DNA of 46,305 nucleotides from Ottowia sp. (GTDB taxonomy: Bacteria > Pseudomonadota > Gammaproteobacteria > Burkholderiales > Burkholderiaceae_C): assembly GCA_017997715.1 (NCBI GenBank), contig JAGOEM010000006.1, positions 1-46,305 of the forward strand. The letters run 5' to 3'. A model generated the notes under the pieces. That model was given only the letters and a program-made list of their open reading frames with translations. It had not been told where the DNA came from and made no database searches. Position numbers and translations under genes: made by a program. Of this stretch, positions 16,345-25,295 are shown one piece after another (the stretch's first letter is position 1; each line of letters opens with the position of its first letter).

Positions 16345-17417
16345 GCCTGTGGCGCCGGCTGCTGGGCGGCGCGGCCGCGCCAGCGCCCGCTCAGAGGGCG
16401 GTCCCAGCGCCCGCCAAGCTGTACGCCGAGGGCGCGGCCCCGTTTCCCCTGGCACCCTCACTGGTCTGGCAGGAAAACCTGCCCACGCTCGACTGGCCAC
16501 GCGTCAGAGAGTGGCTGGACACCATTGCAGACGAGGCCGCCAGTGCCCGCGCCTATGCCGACGCCGAACTGGCCTGGCTGGCCTACCTGCGTGAAGCCTT
16601 GGGCGCGGATTACCGCGTCGAGCAGCAGGATGGCGCGGTACTGCTGTCGAGCTTGGAGCCTGCGGTGGCGCGCGCCACACTGGCCTTCATGCGGCGCACG
16701 GCGCAGCGCATTCCGCGCGTGCTGGATGGTCTGACCGAGCCGCCTGGCTGGGGTCACGACATCCTGCTGGTGCTGGACGACCAGGACACCTACTACCGCT
16801 ACGTGTCACGCTACTACCCGGACGATAGTAGTTACGGCACCAGCGCCGGCATGTACTTGCACGATGGCTGCGGGCACTTCGTGGTGCACAAGGCGGAGCT
16901 GCACGCGATCGAGCCGACCATCGTGCACGAGATGACCCACGCAATGCTGAGCCATCTGGACTTGCCGACCTGGGTCAACGAAGGGCTGGCGGTCAACACC
17001 GAGCACCGCCTGTCGCCGACACCGAGTGGTGCCCACCCGTTGGCGCAGCGCAGCGTGGTGCAACAGGACGATCGGCGCCACCGTGCCTACTGGAACGCCG
17101 ACAGCATCCAGGCGTTTTGGAGCGGCGCCTTGTTCCTCGCCGACGATTCGGGGCGTGACCTGGCCTACAACCTGGGCACGTTGATGGTGGCACGCCTGTC
17201 GCGCGACTGGTCGGCGTTCGCCGCCTTCGCTCGCGCCGCCACCAGTGCGGACGGTGGCCAAGCTGCGGCGCTGGAGCACCTCGACGCCGACCTGGGCGCC
17301 GTTGTCGGCGCCTTGTTTGAATCGGATGATGGCGGCGTCTCGCTCCGGCCCGATCCGGCGCGCTGGCAGGGCGAAGAGGTGGTCGAGAGCGTCGAGGGCA
17401 GGCCGACAGCGTCCTGA
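16341..17417 (+). CDS. peptidase MA-like zinc metallohydrolase, function unknown
   Basis: A 358-residue protein with no signal peptide. HEMTH at residues 196-200 is a zinc-binding HExxH motif, and [10 protein letters not shown] at residues 208-217 supplies a second Glu 14 residues after the last His, the arrangement of gluzincins such as the peptidase MA family. The N-terminal 130 residues are helical and unrecognised. Start ATG 16341 overlaps the hisA stop by four bases; the frame stays open upstream to 16233. The gene sits between hisA and hisF, which are normally adjacent, and would be cotranscribed with them. No histidine-related role is evident. The substrate is unknown; an intracellular location is inferred from the missing signal. 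Confidence 0.8.
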   Translation: MSLWRRLLGGAAAPAPAQRAVPAPAKLYAEGAAPFPLAPSLVWQENLPTLDWPRVREWLDTIADEAASARAYADAELAWLAYLREALGADYRVEQQDGAVLLSSLEPAVARATLAFMRRTAQRIPRVLDGLTEPPGWGHDILLVLDDQDTYYRYVSRYYPDDSSYGTSAGMYLHDGCGHFVVHKAELHAIEPTIVHEMTHAMLSHLDLPTWVNEGLAVNTEHRLSPTPSGAHPLAQRSVVQQDDRRHRAYWNADSIQAFWSGALFLADDSGRDLAYNLGTLMVARLSRDWSAFAAFARAATSADGGQAAALEHLDADLGAVVGALFESDDGGVSLRPDPARWQGEEVVESVEGRPTAS

Positions 17418-17508
17418 ACGCATGACGGAGGCGCTCGCGCAGATCGCCGACAATCACCTCACCAATATCTGCCGCCGCACCGCACGGCGCCACTACCGCA
17501 TCGATCCC

Positions 17509-18288
17509 ATGCTTGCCAAACGCATCATCCCTTGCCTGGACGTCACCGGCGGCCGCGTCGTCAAAGGCGTCAATTTCGTTGAACTGCGCGACGCGGGCGA
17601 CCCGGTGGAGATCGCCGCGCGCTACAACGAACAAGGCGCGGACGAGCTCACCTTTTTGGACATCACCGCCACCAGCGACGGGCGCGATCTGATCCTGCAC
17701 ATCATCGAGGCGGTCGCTTCGCAGGTGTTCATCCCGCTGACCGTGGGCGGCGGTGTGCGCACTGTGGAAGACGTGCGGCGCCTGCTGAACGCGGGTGCGG
17801 ACAAGACCAGCTTCAACTCGGCCGCCATCGCCAATCCGCAGGTGATCCGCGAGGCATCGAGCAAGTACGGCGCGCAGTGCATCGTGGTGGCCATCGACGC
17901 CAAGCGCCGCGTGGGCGACGAAGTGGCGGCGCGCGGCGAAGGCTGGGACGTGTACAGCCATGGCGGCCGCCAGAACACCGGGCTGGACGCCGTGGCCTGG
18001 GCCACCCGCATGGCCGAGCACGGCGCGGGTGAAATCCTGCTGACCAGCATGGACCGCGACGGCACCAAGAGCGGCTTTGACCTGGCGCTGACCCGCGCCG
18101 TGGCGCAGGCGGTGCCGGTGCCGGTGATCGCCTCGGGCGGCGTCGGCAACCTGGATCACCTGGCCGACGGCGTGCAGGAAGGCCTGGCCGACGCGGTGCT
18201 GGCCGCCAGCATCTTCCACTACGGCGAACACACGGTGGCGCAAGCCAAGCAGCGCATGGCCGAACGCGGGATCACCGTGCGGCAGTGA
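17509..18288 (+). CDS. hisF: imidazole glycerol phosphate synthase, cyclase subunit
   Basis: A (beta/alpha)8-barrel cyclase of 259 residues that joins HisH to make IGP and [25 protein letters not shown] places the catalytic Asp at D11; [15 protein letters not shown] and [10 protein letters not shown] (second catalytic Asp) follow, and [16 protein letters not shown] and [17 protein letters not shown] mark the phosphate-binding end. ATG 17509 gives the family N-terminus; the frame extends upstream with no likeness. A GACAAT (17449-17454) 55 bases upstream may be a -10 element but no matching -35 was found. It is separated from hisA by the metallopeptidase-like gene and is followed by gdhA. Confidence 0.96.
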   Translation: MLAKRIIPCLDVTGGRVVKGVNFVELRDAGDPVEIAARYNEQGADELTFLDITATSDGRDLILHIIEAVASQVFIPLTVGGGVRTVEDVRRLLNAGADKTSFNSAAIANPQVIREASSKYGAQCIVVAIDAKRRVGDEVAARGEGWDVYSHGGRQNTGLDAVAWATRMAEHGAGEILLTSMDRDGTKSGFDLALTRAVAQAVPVPVIASGGVGNLDHLADGVQEGLADAVLAASIFHYGEHTVAQAKQRMAERGITVRQ

Positions 18289-18711
18289 GGCGGTTGGCGG
18301 CGAAGGCGGCGAACAGTGCACCGCGTTTCGCCAGCCGATGGGCGAGCCCAACCTGCGGGCCGTGCGCGCAGTCGGCCCCGGCGAGTGCGCCAGTCTGGTG
18401 CCAGCCGCTGGGCCCGAAAGTGGCGGCGGTTGCCGGCGCGCCGAACCGATCAGGCACTATAAAAATAGTAGCTGCTTGCACAAGTGGAATGGGCGCTAGA
18501 GCCACTTTTGACTGCATTTTTGGATGCCCCTAGGCGCTGGCCGCTGACATCGCAGCTCGGCGGCACTTGCCCGGTTCGCACCAATGCGGGGCTGTCAGTG
18601 CGCCGTGCCGATGCCAGTTTTTGTGCATGACGCCCGGGCGGGGCACCAGGATCGTGCATCATCGGAGGTTCCGTGGCCCGCCGGGCCTATAGCGTGAGAG
18701 GAGCCCTGATC
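18289..18711. other. intergenic region between hisF and gdhA
   Basis: About 420 bases with no supported gene. It contains a palindromic element at 18456-18508 and otherwise irregular GC-rich sequence. The gdhA promoter probably lies here but was not located. Confidence 0.6.
18456..18508. repeat. dispersed palindromic element, copy 8
   Basis: CACTATAAAAATAGTAGCTG, then CTTGCACAAG and GGGCGCTAGAGCCACTTTT. The left end CACTATAAAAATAG is identical to that of copy 14 at 40621. Confidence 0.75.
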
Positions 18712-20052
18712 TTGTCTGCCCCTAGCCTCGAAGAATTCATGCGCCAAGTGGCGCAGCGCGATCCGAACCAGCCCGAGTTCCTGCAAGCCGTGCGGGAAGT
18801 GATGGCCAGCCTGTGGCCGTTTCTGGAGAAGAATCCGCACTATCGAGCGCATGGGTTGCTGGAGCGGATCGTCGAGCCGGACCGCGTGATCCAGTTCCGC
18901 GTGAGCTGGGTGGACGACAAGGGGCACACGCAGGTCAACCGCGCTTTTCGCGTGCAGCACAGCATGGCGATTGGCCCGTACAAGGGCGGCATGCGCTTTC
19001 ACCCCAGCGTGAACCTGTCGATCCTGAAGTTTCTGGCTTTTGAGCAAAGCTTCAAGAACGCGCTGACCACGCTGCCCATGGGCGGCGGCAAGGGCGGCAG
19101 CGACTTTGACCCCAAAGGCAAGAGCGACGGTGAAGTGATGCGCTTTTGCCAGGCGCTGATACAAGAGCTGTACCGCCACCTGGGCCCCGATACCGACGTG
19201 CCCGCGGGCGATATCGGCGTGGGCGCGCGCGAAGTCGGCTTCATGGCCGGCATGATGAAAAAGCTGGCCAACCACGCCGGCAGCGTGTTCACCGGCAAGG
19301 GCATGGCCTACGGCGGCAGTCTGATGCGCCCCGAGGCGACGGGCTACGGCACCGTTTACTTTGCGCAAGAGATGCTGCAGCGCGTGCGCGAGGGCTTTGA
19401 CGGACGGCGCGTGTCGATCTCCGGCTCAGGCAACGTGGCGCAGTACGCGGCCATCAAAGCCATGGAAATGGGCGCCAAGGTCGTCACGCTCTCCGATTCG
19501 GGCGGCACGCTGGTGTGCGACGCCGGTTTTTCCGATCAGCTGCTGGCCGACGTGATGACGTTCAAGAACGAGCAGCGCGGTCGTCTGGCCGATTTCAAGG
19601 GCGCTGGCCTGGCCTTTCAGGCCGGCATGCGGCCCTGGGGCGTGCCGGTCGACATCGCCCTGCCGTGCGCCACGCAGAACGAGCTGGACGAACACGACGC
19701 CAAGACGCTGGTTGCCAACGGTGTGCGCTGCGTGGCCGAAGGCGCCAACATGCCCAGCACGCTGGAGGCGGTCGAAGTCTTCCTGGCCGCCGGCACGCTG
19801 TATGCCCCGGGCAAGGCCAGCAACGCCGGTGGTGTGGCCACTTCGGGCCTGGAAATGAGCCAGAACGCCATGCGCCTGTTGTGGACGCACGGTGAAGTGG
19901 ACGAGCGCCTGCACGCCATCATGAAAGACATTCACCACAACTGCGTGCGCCACGGCGAACGCAGCGGTGGCAAGGTCAACTACGTTGAGGGCGCCAACAT
20001 CGCCGGCTTCGTCAAGCTGGCCGATGCCATGCTGGCGCAGGGCGTGCTGTAA
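18712..20052 (+). CDS. gdhA: NADP-type glutamate dehydrogenase
   Basis: Converts 2-oxoglutarate and ammonia to glutamate, the amino donor used by HisC. The 446-residue length is that of the hexameric bacterial enzyme. Visible marks: GPYKGGMRFHPSVNLSILKFLAFEQ, PMGGGKGGSDFDPKGKSD with the catalytic Lys and Asp, DVPAGDIGVG, TGYGTVYFAQEM, and GSGNVAQYA for the nucleotide. I chose the TTG at 18712 because AGAGGAG lies eight bases upstream and the family N-terminus (SLEEFMRQVAQRDP) follows; a GTG at 18673 would add 13 unrelated residues. It lies between hisF and hisI, an uncommon place, and ends at a strong pair of hairpins. Confidence 0.95.
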   Translation: MSAPSLEEFMRQVAQRDPNQPEFLQAVREVMASLWPFLEKNPHYRAHGLLERIVEPDRVIQFRVSWVDDKGHTQVNRAFRVQHSMAIGPYKGGMRFHPSVNLSILKFLAFEQSFKNALTTLPMGGGKGGSDFDPKGKSDGEVMRFCQALIQELYRHLGPDTDVPAGDIGVGAREVGFMAGMMKKLANHAGSVFTGKGMAYGGSLMRPEATGYGTVYFAQEMLQRVREGFDGRRVSISGSGNVAQYAAIKAMEMGAKVVTLSDSGGTLVCDAGFSDQLLADVMTFKNEQRGRLADFKGAGLAFQAGMRPWGVPVDIALPCATQNELDEHDAKTLVANGVRCVAEGANMPSTLEAVEVFLAAGTLYAPGKASNAGGVATSGLEMSQNAMRLLWTHGEVDERLHAIMKDIHHNCVRHGERSGGKVNYVEGANIAGFVKLADAMLAQGVL

Positions 20053-20068
20053 CGCGGGTGTCTGCAGC

Positions 20069-20118
20069 GGGCCAGTCTGCGCTGGCCCACATTTGTCAGG
20101 CGCCGCGGCGGCGCCTGA
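20069..20118. terminator. two tandem hairpins between convergent genes
   Basis: GGGCCAG (20069-20075) pairs with CTGGCCC (20082-20088), and TCAGGCGCCG (20096-20105) pairs with CGGCGCCTGA (20109-20118), the second with a 3-base loop. There is no long T-run. They lie between gdhA (+) and the periplasmic protein gene (-) and probably act for both. Confidence 0.65.
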
Positions 20119-20127
20119 TCGGATGGC

Positions 20128-20469
20128 CTATTCCAGAATTCCCCGCTTGTAGCCGCCGCGCTGCGATGTGGGCAGCAGCGCGCAGACGGTTTTCTTGCCT
20201 TGCTGCCGCTCGACCATGAGCTGCACGTCGCGTTGCTCTTCGTAGTCTTCGCCCTCGCGCAACTCGGCAGGCGTCTTGCCTGCGCGCCGTGCCAGCTCGT
20301 CAATGCGCGCCTGGCTGACCGTGATTTCGGGGCAGTTCTTTTGCGCGTAATCGACCGCGGCCAGCGCGCTGCCCAGCTGCGCCTGAATCGCTTCTTGTTC
20401 GGTCACGTCGGCATGCGCAAATCCGGTGATGCCCAGGGCCAGCCACAGGCCTGTACAAAGCTTTTTCAA
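20128..20469 (-). CDS. small periplasmic protein, function unknown
   Basis: A 113-residue exported protein. A signal peptide of about 20 residues (KKLCTGLWLALGITGFAHA) is followed by a helical, charged mature chain with two Cys (NCPEIT and TVCALL) that could form a disulfide. I chose the TTG at 20469 because GGAGGAGG lies seven bases upstream and the signal peptide begins there; no ATG fits. It reads against the his genes and its 5' end is 78 bases from the hisI start, so the two genes are divergent. I recognise no family. Confidence 0.75.
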   Translation of the reverse strand: MKKLCTGLWLALGITGFAHADVTEQEAIQAQLGSALAAVDYAQKNCPEITVSQARIDELARRAGKTPAELREGEDYEEQRDVQLMVERQQGKKTVCALLPTSQRGGYKRGILE

Positions 20470-20547
20470 TGGGTTTCCTCCTCCGTGCCGGGCCGATTCT
20501 AGGGTGGCCTTCAGCGCGCCTGCGCGCGAATGTCCGACAATCGCCCG

Positions 20548-20937
20548 ATGCAATGGTTGGATCAAGTCAAATGGGATGCGCAAGGCCTGGTGCCCGTGAT
20601 CGCGCAAGAGCAAAGCACGGGCGATGTGCTGATGTTCGCCTGGATGGACCGCGAAGCCCTAGCCAAGACGGCCGAGCTGGGCCGCGCGGTGTACTACAGC
20701 CGTTCGCGCAGCAAGCTGTGGTTCAAGGGCGAAGAATCGGGCCACGTACAGACGGTGCACGAAATCCGCATCGACTGCGACAACGACGTGGTGCTGCTGA
20801 AGGTCACGCAGCTCGGGCATGATCCGGGCATTGCCTGCCACACCGGGCGCCACAGCTGCTTCTTCAGCGTGCTGAAGGATGGCCGGTGGCAAGCCGTGGA
20901 GCCGGTCTTGAAAGACCCGGCCAGCATCTATACCTGA
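20548..20937 (+). CDS. hisI: phosphoribosyl-AMP cyclohydrolase
   Basis: Zinc- and magnesium-dependent enzyme that opens the purine ring of PR-AMP in step three of histidine synthesis. The 129-residue product is the monofunctional type. Visible marks: [51 protein letters not shown], and the metal-site residues in [12 protein letters not shown] and [14 protein letters not shown] prefer ATG 20548 ([10 protein letters not shown], the family N-terminus) over ATG 20530; GACAAT eight bases before 20548 looks like a -10 element, which would make the message nearly leaderless. hisE follows after five bases. Confidence 0.94.
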   Translation: MQWLDQVKWDAQGLVPVIAQEQSTGDVLMFAWMDREALAKTAELGRAVYYSRSRSKLWFKGEESGHVQTVHEIRIDCDNDVVLLKVTQLGHDPGIACHTGRHSCFFSVLKDGRWQAVEPVLKDPASIYT

Positions 20938-20942
20938 GCACC

Positions 20943-21311
20943 ATGTCCCAAGAAGAATCCCTGGCGCGGCTGACCGCCGTCATCGAAAGCCGCAAGCCCG
21001 ATGCGGGCGGCGACCCAGAGGCGAGCTACGTGGCGCGTTTGCTGCACAAAGGCCCCGACGCCTTCCTCAAGAAAATTGGCGAGGAAGCGACCGAAGTGGT
21101 GATGGCCGCCAAGGACGCCGACCACGGCGGCCCGCGCGAGAAGATCGTGGCCGAGATGGCCGACCTGTGGTTTCACAGCATGGTGGCGCTGGCGCATTAC
21201 GGCTTCAGCTCTGCCGATGTGGTGGCCGAACTGGCGCGCCGGGAAGGCCTTTCGGGCATCGAAGAAAAAGCGCTGCGCAAGGTGCGCGAGCGTGAAGCCA
21301 ACGGCGGTTGA
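20943..21311 (+). CDS. hisE: phosphoribosyl-ATP pyrophosphatase
   Basis: Hydrolyses PR-ATP to PR-AMP, the step before HisI. The 122-residue product is an all-alpha MazG-like NTP pyrophosphatase: [31 protein letters not shown] with the metal-binding Glu residues, then [24 protein letters not shown] 20943 was chosen because the family N-terminus starts there and it is five bases from the hisI stop. Separate hisI and hisE genes are usual for betaproteobacteria. It closes the his cluster. Confidence 0.95.
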   Translation: MSQEESLARLTAVIESRKPDAGGDPEASYVARLLHKGPDAFLKKIGEEATEVVMAAKDADHGGPREKIVAEMADLWFHSMVALAHYGFSSADVVAELARREGLSGIEEKALRKVREREANGG

Positions 21312-21344
21312 CCCCGCGCCCTGACTGAATAAAGGAGTGTCTGC

Positions 21345-21746
21345 ATGAGCAAGGACATCATCGACGTGGAAGCCAGGCGCCCTGGTGGCGACGCGCGCAA
21401 CGATTCGCTTAAAACCTGGGGCTGGGTCAGCTACATCCTGCATCTGATCGTGGCGGTGGGCGCTGTGGTGCCGGGTGCGCAGATAAGCCCTGTGCTGCTG
21501 GTGATCGCTCTGGTCTTCGACTTGGTAAAGAAAGACGATGCGATTGGCAGTTGGCAAGAGAGTCATTTCAAATGGCGCATAGGTTCCGTGCTGTGGGCGG
21601 CTTTCTGGTACGTGATTACGATTCCAGTGGCGATTCCATTTCTGTTTCTCTGGAATCCTGCCTGGGTCGTCGTCTCGATCTGGTTTCTCTACCGCATCGT
21701 CAAAGGCATGGTGCGCATGAACGCCAGCCGGCCGATCGATGGCTGA
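21345..21746 (+). CDS. DUF4870-type membrane protein
   Basis: A 133-residue inner-membrane protein with hydrophobic segments at about residues 26-42, 45-60 and 78-120. SHFKWRIGSVLW and FLYRIVKGMVRMN are typical of the small DUF4870/Tic20-like family, whose members often follow hisE in this bacterial group. AAAGGAG lies upstream of the ATG. Its stop lies inside the start of the patatin gene (8-base overlap). The function is unknown. Confidence 0.85.
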   Translation: MSKDIIDVEARRPGGDARNDSLKTWGWVSYILHLIVAVGAVVPGAQISPVLLVIALVFDLVKKDDAIGSWQESHFKWRIGSVLWAAFWYVITIPVAIPFLFLWNPAWVVVSIWFLYRIVKGMVRMNASRPIDG

Positions 21747-22791
21747 CGGCGGCGCGCGCGCTGCGCTCCGCGTGAGCAACCTGGCGCTGCAAGGCGGCGG
21801 CTCTCACGGCGCATTCACCTGGGGCGTGCTGGACGCGTTGCTGGAAGACGGCCGCATCGATTTCGAGGGCGCCAGCGGCACCAGCGCCGGCGCCATGAAC
21901 GCGGTGGTGCTGGCCCACGGGCTGGCGCGCGCGCACGCCGACGGCCTGCGCGGCCAGGACAAAAAAGAGGCTGCCCGGCACGCCCTGTCTCGCTTCTGGG
22001 AAGGCGTGGGACTGATGGGCACGTTCATGGCGGGCGTGCCCCTGCCCGCGGCGCAGGCCTTTGGCGCCTGGTTCAGCCAATGGTTTTCGCCCTACCAGTC
22101 CAACCCGCTGGGGCTGAACCCGCTGCGCACCTTGCTGCTGCGCGAGGTGGACTTCGATTTGCTGGCGCGCCAGCGCCAGATGAAGGTGTTTGTCACCGCC
22201 ACCAACGTCCGCACCGGGCGGGGTGAGGTCTTCAGCGGCAAGCGTTTGTCGTGCGCGTCGGTGATGGCCTCGGCCTGCCTGCCCACGCTGTTTCAGGCGG
22301 TCGAGATCGACGGAGAGCACTATTGGGACGGCGGCTATTCGGGCAACCCGGCGATCTATCCGCTGATCTACGACACCAGCAGCGCGGACATGATCCTGGT
22401 GCAGATCAACCCGATCGAATCCAACTACAAGCCGGGCGCCAGCGCCGCTGACATCGCCGAACGCGTCAACGAGATCACCTTCAACGCGCCGCTGCTGGCC
22501 GAGGTGCGCGCCATCGAATTCGTCGCGCGCCTGCTGGCGGAAGGCAAGCTGGACGATCAGCGCTACAAGAACGTGCTTTTGCACCGCGTGGATGGCGGTG
22601 CTGCGCTGGCCGAATTTGGGGCCGCTAGCAAGGCGCGCGCAGACGCCGCGTTCCTGCGCCGCCTGTTCGACCTTGGCCGCACCGCCGGGCAGGCATGGCT
22701 GGCCGAGCACTTCGACGACCTGGGCGTGCGATCAAGTGTCGAAAAACTTCGCCATACTCAAGTGCCGGTGAAACCCACGGCAGCCTCATGA
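21739..22791 (+). CDS. patatin-like phospholipase
   Basis: A 350-residue lipid acyl hydrolase with the patatin catalytic dyad: the oxyanion loop LALQGGGSHGAF at residues 15-26, the nucleophile S49 in GTSAG (47-51), and D197 in DGGYSGNP. No signal peptide is present, so it is likely cytoplasmic or membrane-associated. Its start overlaps the end of the DUF4870 gene by eight bases and its stop overlaps the start of the HIT gene by four, so it is coupled at both ends. The related gene in many relatives is not between these two; it looks like an inserted unit. The substrate is not known. Confidence 0.92.
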   Translation: MADGGARAALRVSNLALQGGGSHGAFTWGVLDALLEDGRIDFEGASGTSAGAMNAVVLAHGLARAHADGLRGQDKKEAARHALSRFWEGVGLMGTFMAGVPLPAAQAFGAWFSQWFSPYQSNPLGLNPLRTLLLREVDFDLLARQRQMKVFVTATNVRTGRGEVFSGKRLSCASVMASACLPTLFQAVEIDGEHYWDGGYSGNPAIYPLIYDTSSADMILVQINPIESNYKPGASAADIAERVNEITFNAPLLAEVRAIEFVARLLAEGKLDDQRYKNVLLHRVDGGAALAEFGAASKARADAAFLRRLFDLGRTAGQAWLAEHFDDLGVRSSVEKLRHTQVPVKPTAAS

Positions 22792-23174
22792 ACGCCACTG
22801 AACTTTCGTCCGCCCATCCGCACGATCCCAATTGCATTTTCTGCAAGATCGTTGCGGGACAGATCCCGTCCAACAAGGTGTACGAGGACGACGACGTCTT
22901 CGTCTTTCACGACATTCACCCTTGGGCGCCGGTGCACTTCCTGATCGTGCCGAAAGCGCATATCCCGTCGATGGCGCAGGCCGGGCCCGAGCACGAACGT
23001 CTGCTGGGGCGCATCATGGCGCTGGCGCCTCGTCTGGCGGCCGAACAGGGCTGCAACCCTTATCCCGATGGCGGTTTTCGCATCGTGGTCAACACCGGTT
23101 CTGAAGGTGGGCAAGAGGTGCACCACCTGCATGTGCACGTCATGGGCGGGCCTCGTCCTTGGCTCAAGGGCTGA
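22788..23174 (+). CDS. HIT-family purine nucleoside phosphoramidase
   Basis: A 128-residue HIT protein of the Hint type that hydrolyses AMP-lysine or AMP-amine bonds. The catalytic triad motif HHLHVHVMGG lies near residues 112-121, and CIFCKIVAGQIPSNKVYEDDDVFVFHDIHPWAPVHFLIVPK is the Hint N-terminal half. ATG 22788 overlaps the patatin stop (ATGA) and starts the family N-terminus. The Hint-tatA-tatB-tatC order is common in this group. Confidence 0.93.
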   Translation: MNATELSSAHPHDPNCIFCKIVAGQIPSNKVYEDDDVFVFHDIHPWAPVHFLIVPKAHIPSMAQAGPEHERLLGRIMALAPRLAAEQGCNPYPDGGFRIVVNTGSEGGQEVHHLHVHVMGGPRPWLKG

Positions 23175-23233
23175 TTCGGGGACTGGCGGCTTTGGGGCCG
23201 CTGCCGCGGGAACCGCTTGGGCGCCCCGCCGTC

Positions 23234-23239
23234 TAAAAT
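23234..23239 (+). promoter_or_regulatory. possible -10 element for tatABC
   Basis: TAAAAT lies 40 bases before the tatA start. No -35 at proper spacing was found, so this is weak. Confidence 0.3.
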
Positions 23240-23278
23240 CTAGGCAACCGCGCCGAAACTGGCGCTAGGAGAAGCATC

Positions 23279-23512
23279 ATGGGTTCGTTTTCTATCTGGC
23301 ATTGGCTGATCGTCCTGCTGATCGTGGTCATGGTGTTCGGCACCAAGAAGCTCAAGAACATGGGTTCTGACCTGGGCGGCGCAGTCAAAGGCTTCAAAGA
23401 CGGCATGAAGGACGGCGCCGCCGATCCTGACCAGCCGGTGGCCGGGCAGGTGACCAGCAACGCCGCAGCGTCCAAGGAAACCATTGACGTCCAGGCCAAG
23501 GAAAAGAGCTGA
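23279..23512 (+). CDS. tatA: twin-arginine translocase subunit TatA
   Basis: A 77-residue pore-forming subunit of the Tat pathway, which exports folded proteins over the inner membrane. One N-terminal transmembrane helix ([22 protein letters not shown]), then an amphipathic helix ([18 protein letters not shown]) and a polar tail. AGGAG lies ten bases upstream of the ATG. It heads tatA-tatB-tatC. Confidence 0.96.
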   Translation: MGSFSIWHWLIVLLIVVMVFGTKKLKNMGSDLGGAVKGFKDGMKDGAADPDQPVAGQVTSNAAASKETIDVQAKEKS

Positions 23513-23591
23513 GCACTGCCAGCTGCTGCCCCCGCTGCACAGCCCCGAGCCGTGCAGACGCCGGGCCGGTTAACGCCGTTGCACCCGCACC

Positions 23592-24080
23592 ATGATTGAC
23601 CTTGGCATTTCCAAGATGGCCCTGATCGGCGCTGTGGCGCTGATCGTGATCGGGCCTGAAAAGCTGCCGCGCGTGGCGCGCACGGTGGGCGCGTTGCTGG
23701 GCAAGGCGCAGCGCTATGTGTCGGACGTCAAGGCCGAGGTCAACCGGGCGATGGACCTGGACGAGCTCAAGAAGATGAAAGCGTCGGTGGAAGAAGCTGG
23801 CCGCGATGTCGAAAAGACCATCTACAGCACCAAGGCCGACTTCGAAAACGACTGGAAAGACGCCACGAATGGGCTGGATGGCAGCGGCGGTTCTGACGAC
23901 GCCGGCAGCACCACCGCCTGGGCGCCGCCCCCGCCTGAATACCGCAATCCCGCCAAGAACTGGCGCCTCAAGCGTGGCACCACGCCCCACTGGTACAAGG
24001 CGCGCCAGGGCGTGCGGCGGCAAGTGCAGTCGGGTGCGGCAAGGGTGGCACGCTACCGCCCCCGCAAGCCGGGCGCGTGA
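23592..24080 (+). CDS. tatB: twin-arginine translocase subunit TatB
   Basis: A 162-residue Tat receptor subunit. It has an N-terminal transmembrane helix ([31 protein letters not shown] contains the TatB glutamate and GPEKLP turn), then a long amphipathic and charged helical region (residues about 25-85) and a Pro/Arg-rich tail. The tail is basic (KLRRG-, RRQVQ-type residues), longer than in many relatives. The gap to tatA is about 80 bases. Confidence 0.95.
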   Translation: MIDLGISKMALIGAVALIVIGPEKLPRVARTVGALLGKAQRYVSDVKAEVNRAMDLDELKKMKASVEEAGRDVEKTIYSTKADFENDWKDATNGLDGSGGSDDAGSTTAWAPPPPEYRNPAKNWRLKRGTTPHWYKARQGVRRQVQSGAARVARYRPRKPGA

Positions 24081-24176
24081 CGCGCACTTCGCCGATGGGC
24101 GCGCACCGCAGCAGGCCGGGCCGGCAGCGGCGTTGGGGCGCAGCGGCGGCCTGACTCGGCGACAATCGCACTACCC

Positions 24177-24986
24177 ATGACCGATCCGAATTCCAAGCCC
24201 GACCCCGAAGACGAACTGGCCGGCACCGAACAGCCGTTTGTGGCGCACCTGATGGAGTTGCGCGACCGGCTGATCAAGGCGCTGGTGGCGGTGGGCGTGG
24301 TGGCGGCGGTGCTGGCGCTGTACCCCGGGCCGGGCCAGCTGTACGACCTGCTGGCCGCGCCGCTGGTGGCGCACCTGCCGGCGGGCGCCACGATGATCGC
24401 CACCTCGGTCATCTCGCCTTTCATGGTGCCGCTCAAGATCATGCTGATGGCGGCCTTTTTGATCGCGCTGCCCGTCGTGCTGTACCAGGTCTGGGCGTTC
24501 GTAGCGCCGGGGCTGTATTCGCACGAGAAGAAGATGGTGCTGCCGCTGGTGGTGTCCAGCACCCTGTTGTTTTTCTCTGGCGTGGCGTTTTGCTATTTTC
24601 TGGTGTTCGGCAAGGTGTTCGCCTTCATTCAGAGCTTTGCGCCCAAAAGCATCACCGCGGCGCCAGACATTGAGGCCTATCTGAGCTTCGTCATGACCAT
24701 GTTCCTGGCGTTCGGGCTGTCGTTCGAAGTGCCGATCGCCGTGGTCGTGCTGGCGCGCGTTGGCGTGGTGACGATCGATCAGCTCAAGCGCTTTCGTGGC
24801 TACTTCATCGTGCTGGCCTTCGTGGTGGCCGCCGTCGTCACGCCGCCGGATGTGGTGTCGCAGCTGGCGCTGGCGATTCCCATGTGCCTGCTGTACGAAG
24901 TGGGCATCTGGGCGGCACGCCTGTTCATCAAGCACACCAAGGCGCCTGAGGACGAAGAGCAGGGGACCGAGGTGGCCAAGCCGTAG
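24177..24986 (+). CDS. tatC: twin-arginine translocase subunit TatC
   Basis: A 269-residue, six-helix membrane subunit that recognises twin-arginine signals. Visible marks: PFVAHLMELRDRLIKAL at the cytoplasmic N-terminus, QVWAFVAPGLYSHEKK, LAFGLSFEVPIAVVVLARVGVV, and YFIVLAFVVAAVVTPPDVVSQLALAIPMCLLYE with helices 5 and 6. GACAAT at 24162-24167, ten bases before the ATG, may be an extra -10. It ends in a polar tail (EDEEQGTEVAKP). Confidence 0.96.
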   Translation: MTDPNSKPDPEDELAGTEQPFVAHLMELRDRLIKALVAVGVVAAVLALYPGPGQLYDLLAAPLVAHLPAGATMIATSVISPFMVPLKIMLMAAFLIALPVVLYQVWAFVAPGLYSHEKKMVLPLVVSSTLLFFSGVAFCYFLVFGKVFAFIQSFAPKSITAAPDIEAYLSFVMTMFLAFGLSFEVPIAVVVLARVGVVTIDQLKRFRGYFIVLAFVVAAVVTPPDVVSQLALAIPMCLLYEVGIWAARLFIKHTKAPEDEEQGTEVAKP

Positions 24987-24990
24987 CACC

Positions 24991-25053
24991 AGAATACAGG
25001 CCATTTTGGCCTGTAGCGCCCGCCAGGTGGGCGTGGGTAGCTACAAAAACACG
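24991..25053. repeat. dispersed palindromic element, copy 9
   Basis: ACAGGCC ATTTT GGCCTGT (24995-25013) is itself a hairpin, followed by AGCGCCCGCCAGGTGGGCG and TGGGTAGCTACAAAAACAC. Confidence 0.75.
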
Positions 25054-25189
25054 AGCTAAATCCGTGTGCCTTTTTTCTGGCCTGCATGGCATCGGCTGCG
25101 GCTGCATCGCCCCGCCCAAGTCGCGATGGAGGCGACCGGCGCAATGTGCGGCAACCCCATTCCCATCGCCGCCAACCGATCCGGTGGCC

Positions 25190-25252
25190 TGAAATTTCTA
25201 CCGAAATAGGCCTGCAGCGCGCTACCAGAGGGCGCAGGCAGCTACTGAAAAG
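25190..25252. repeat. dispersed palindromic element, copy 10
   Basis: AAATTTCTACCGAAATAGGC, then CTGCAGCGCGCTACCAGAGG and GCGCAGGCAGCTACTGAAAA. The CTGCAGCGC and GGGCGCAGGCAG arms can fold on each other. Confidence 0.75.
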
Positions 25253-25295
25253 CTAGCGTTATGGCCTCCGAGAGGGTCAGGCCCACATGGCCCCA

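Larger units (their letters stand above)
24987..25295. other. convergent gap between tatC and the DegS-like protease
   Basis: About 310 bases with no gene. It is mostly two palindromic elements (24991-25053 and 25190-25252) around a GC-rich spacer. They probably supply transcription stops for both flanking genes. Confidence 0.7.
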
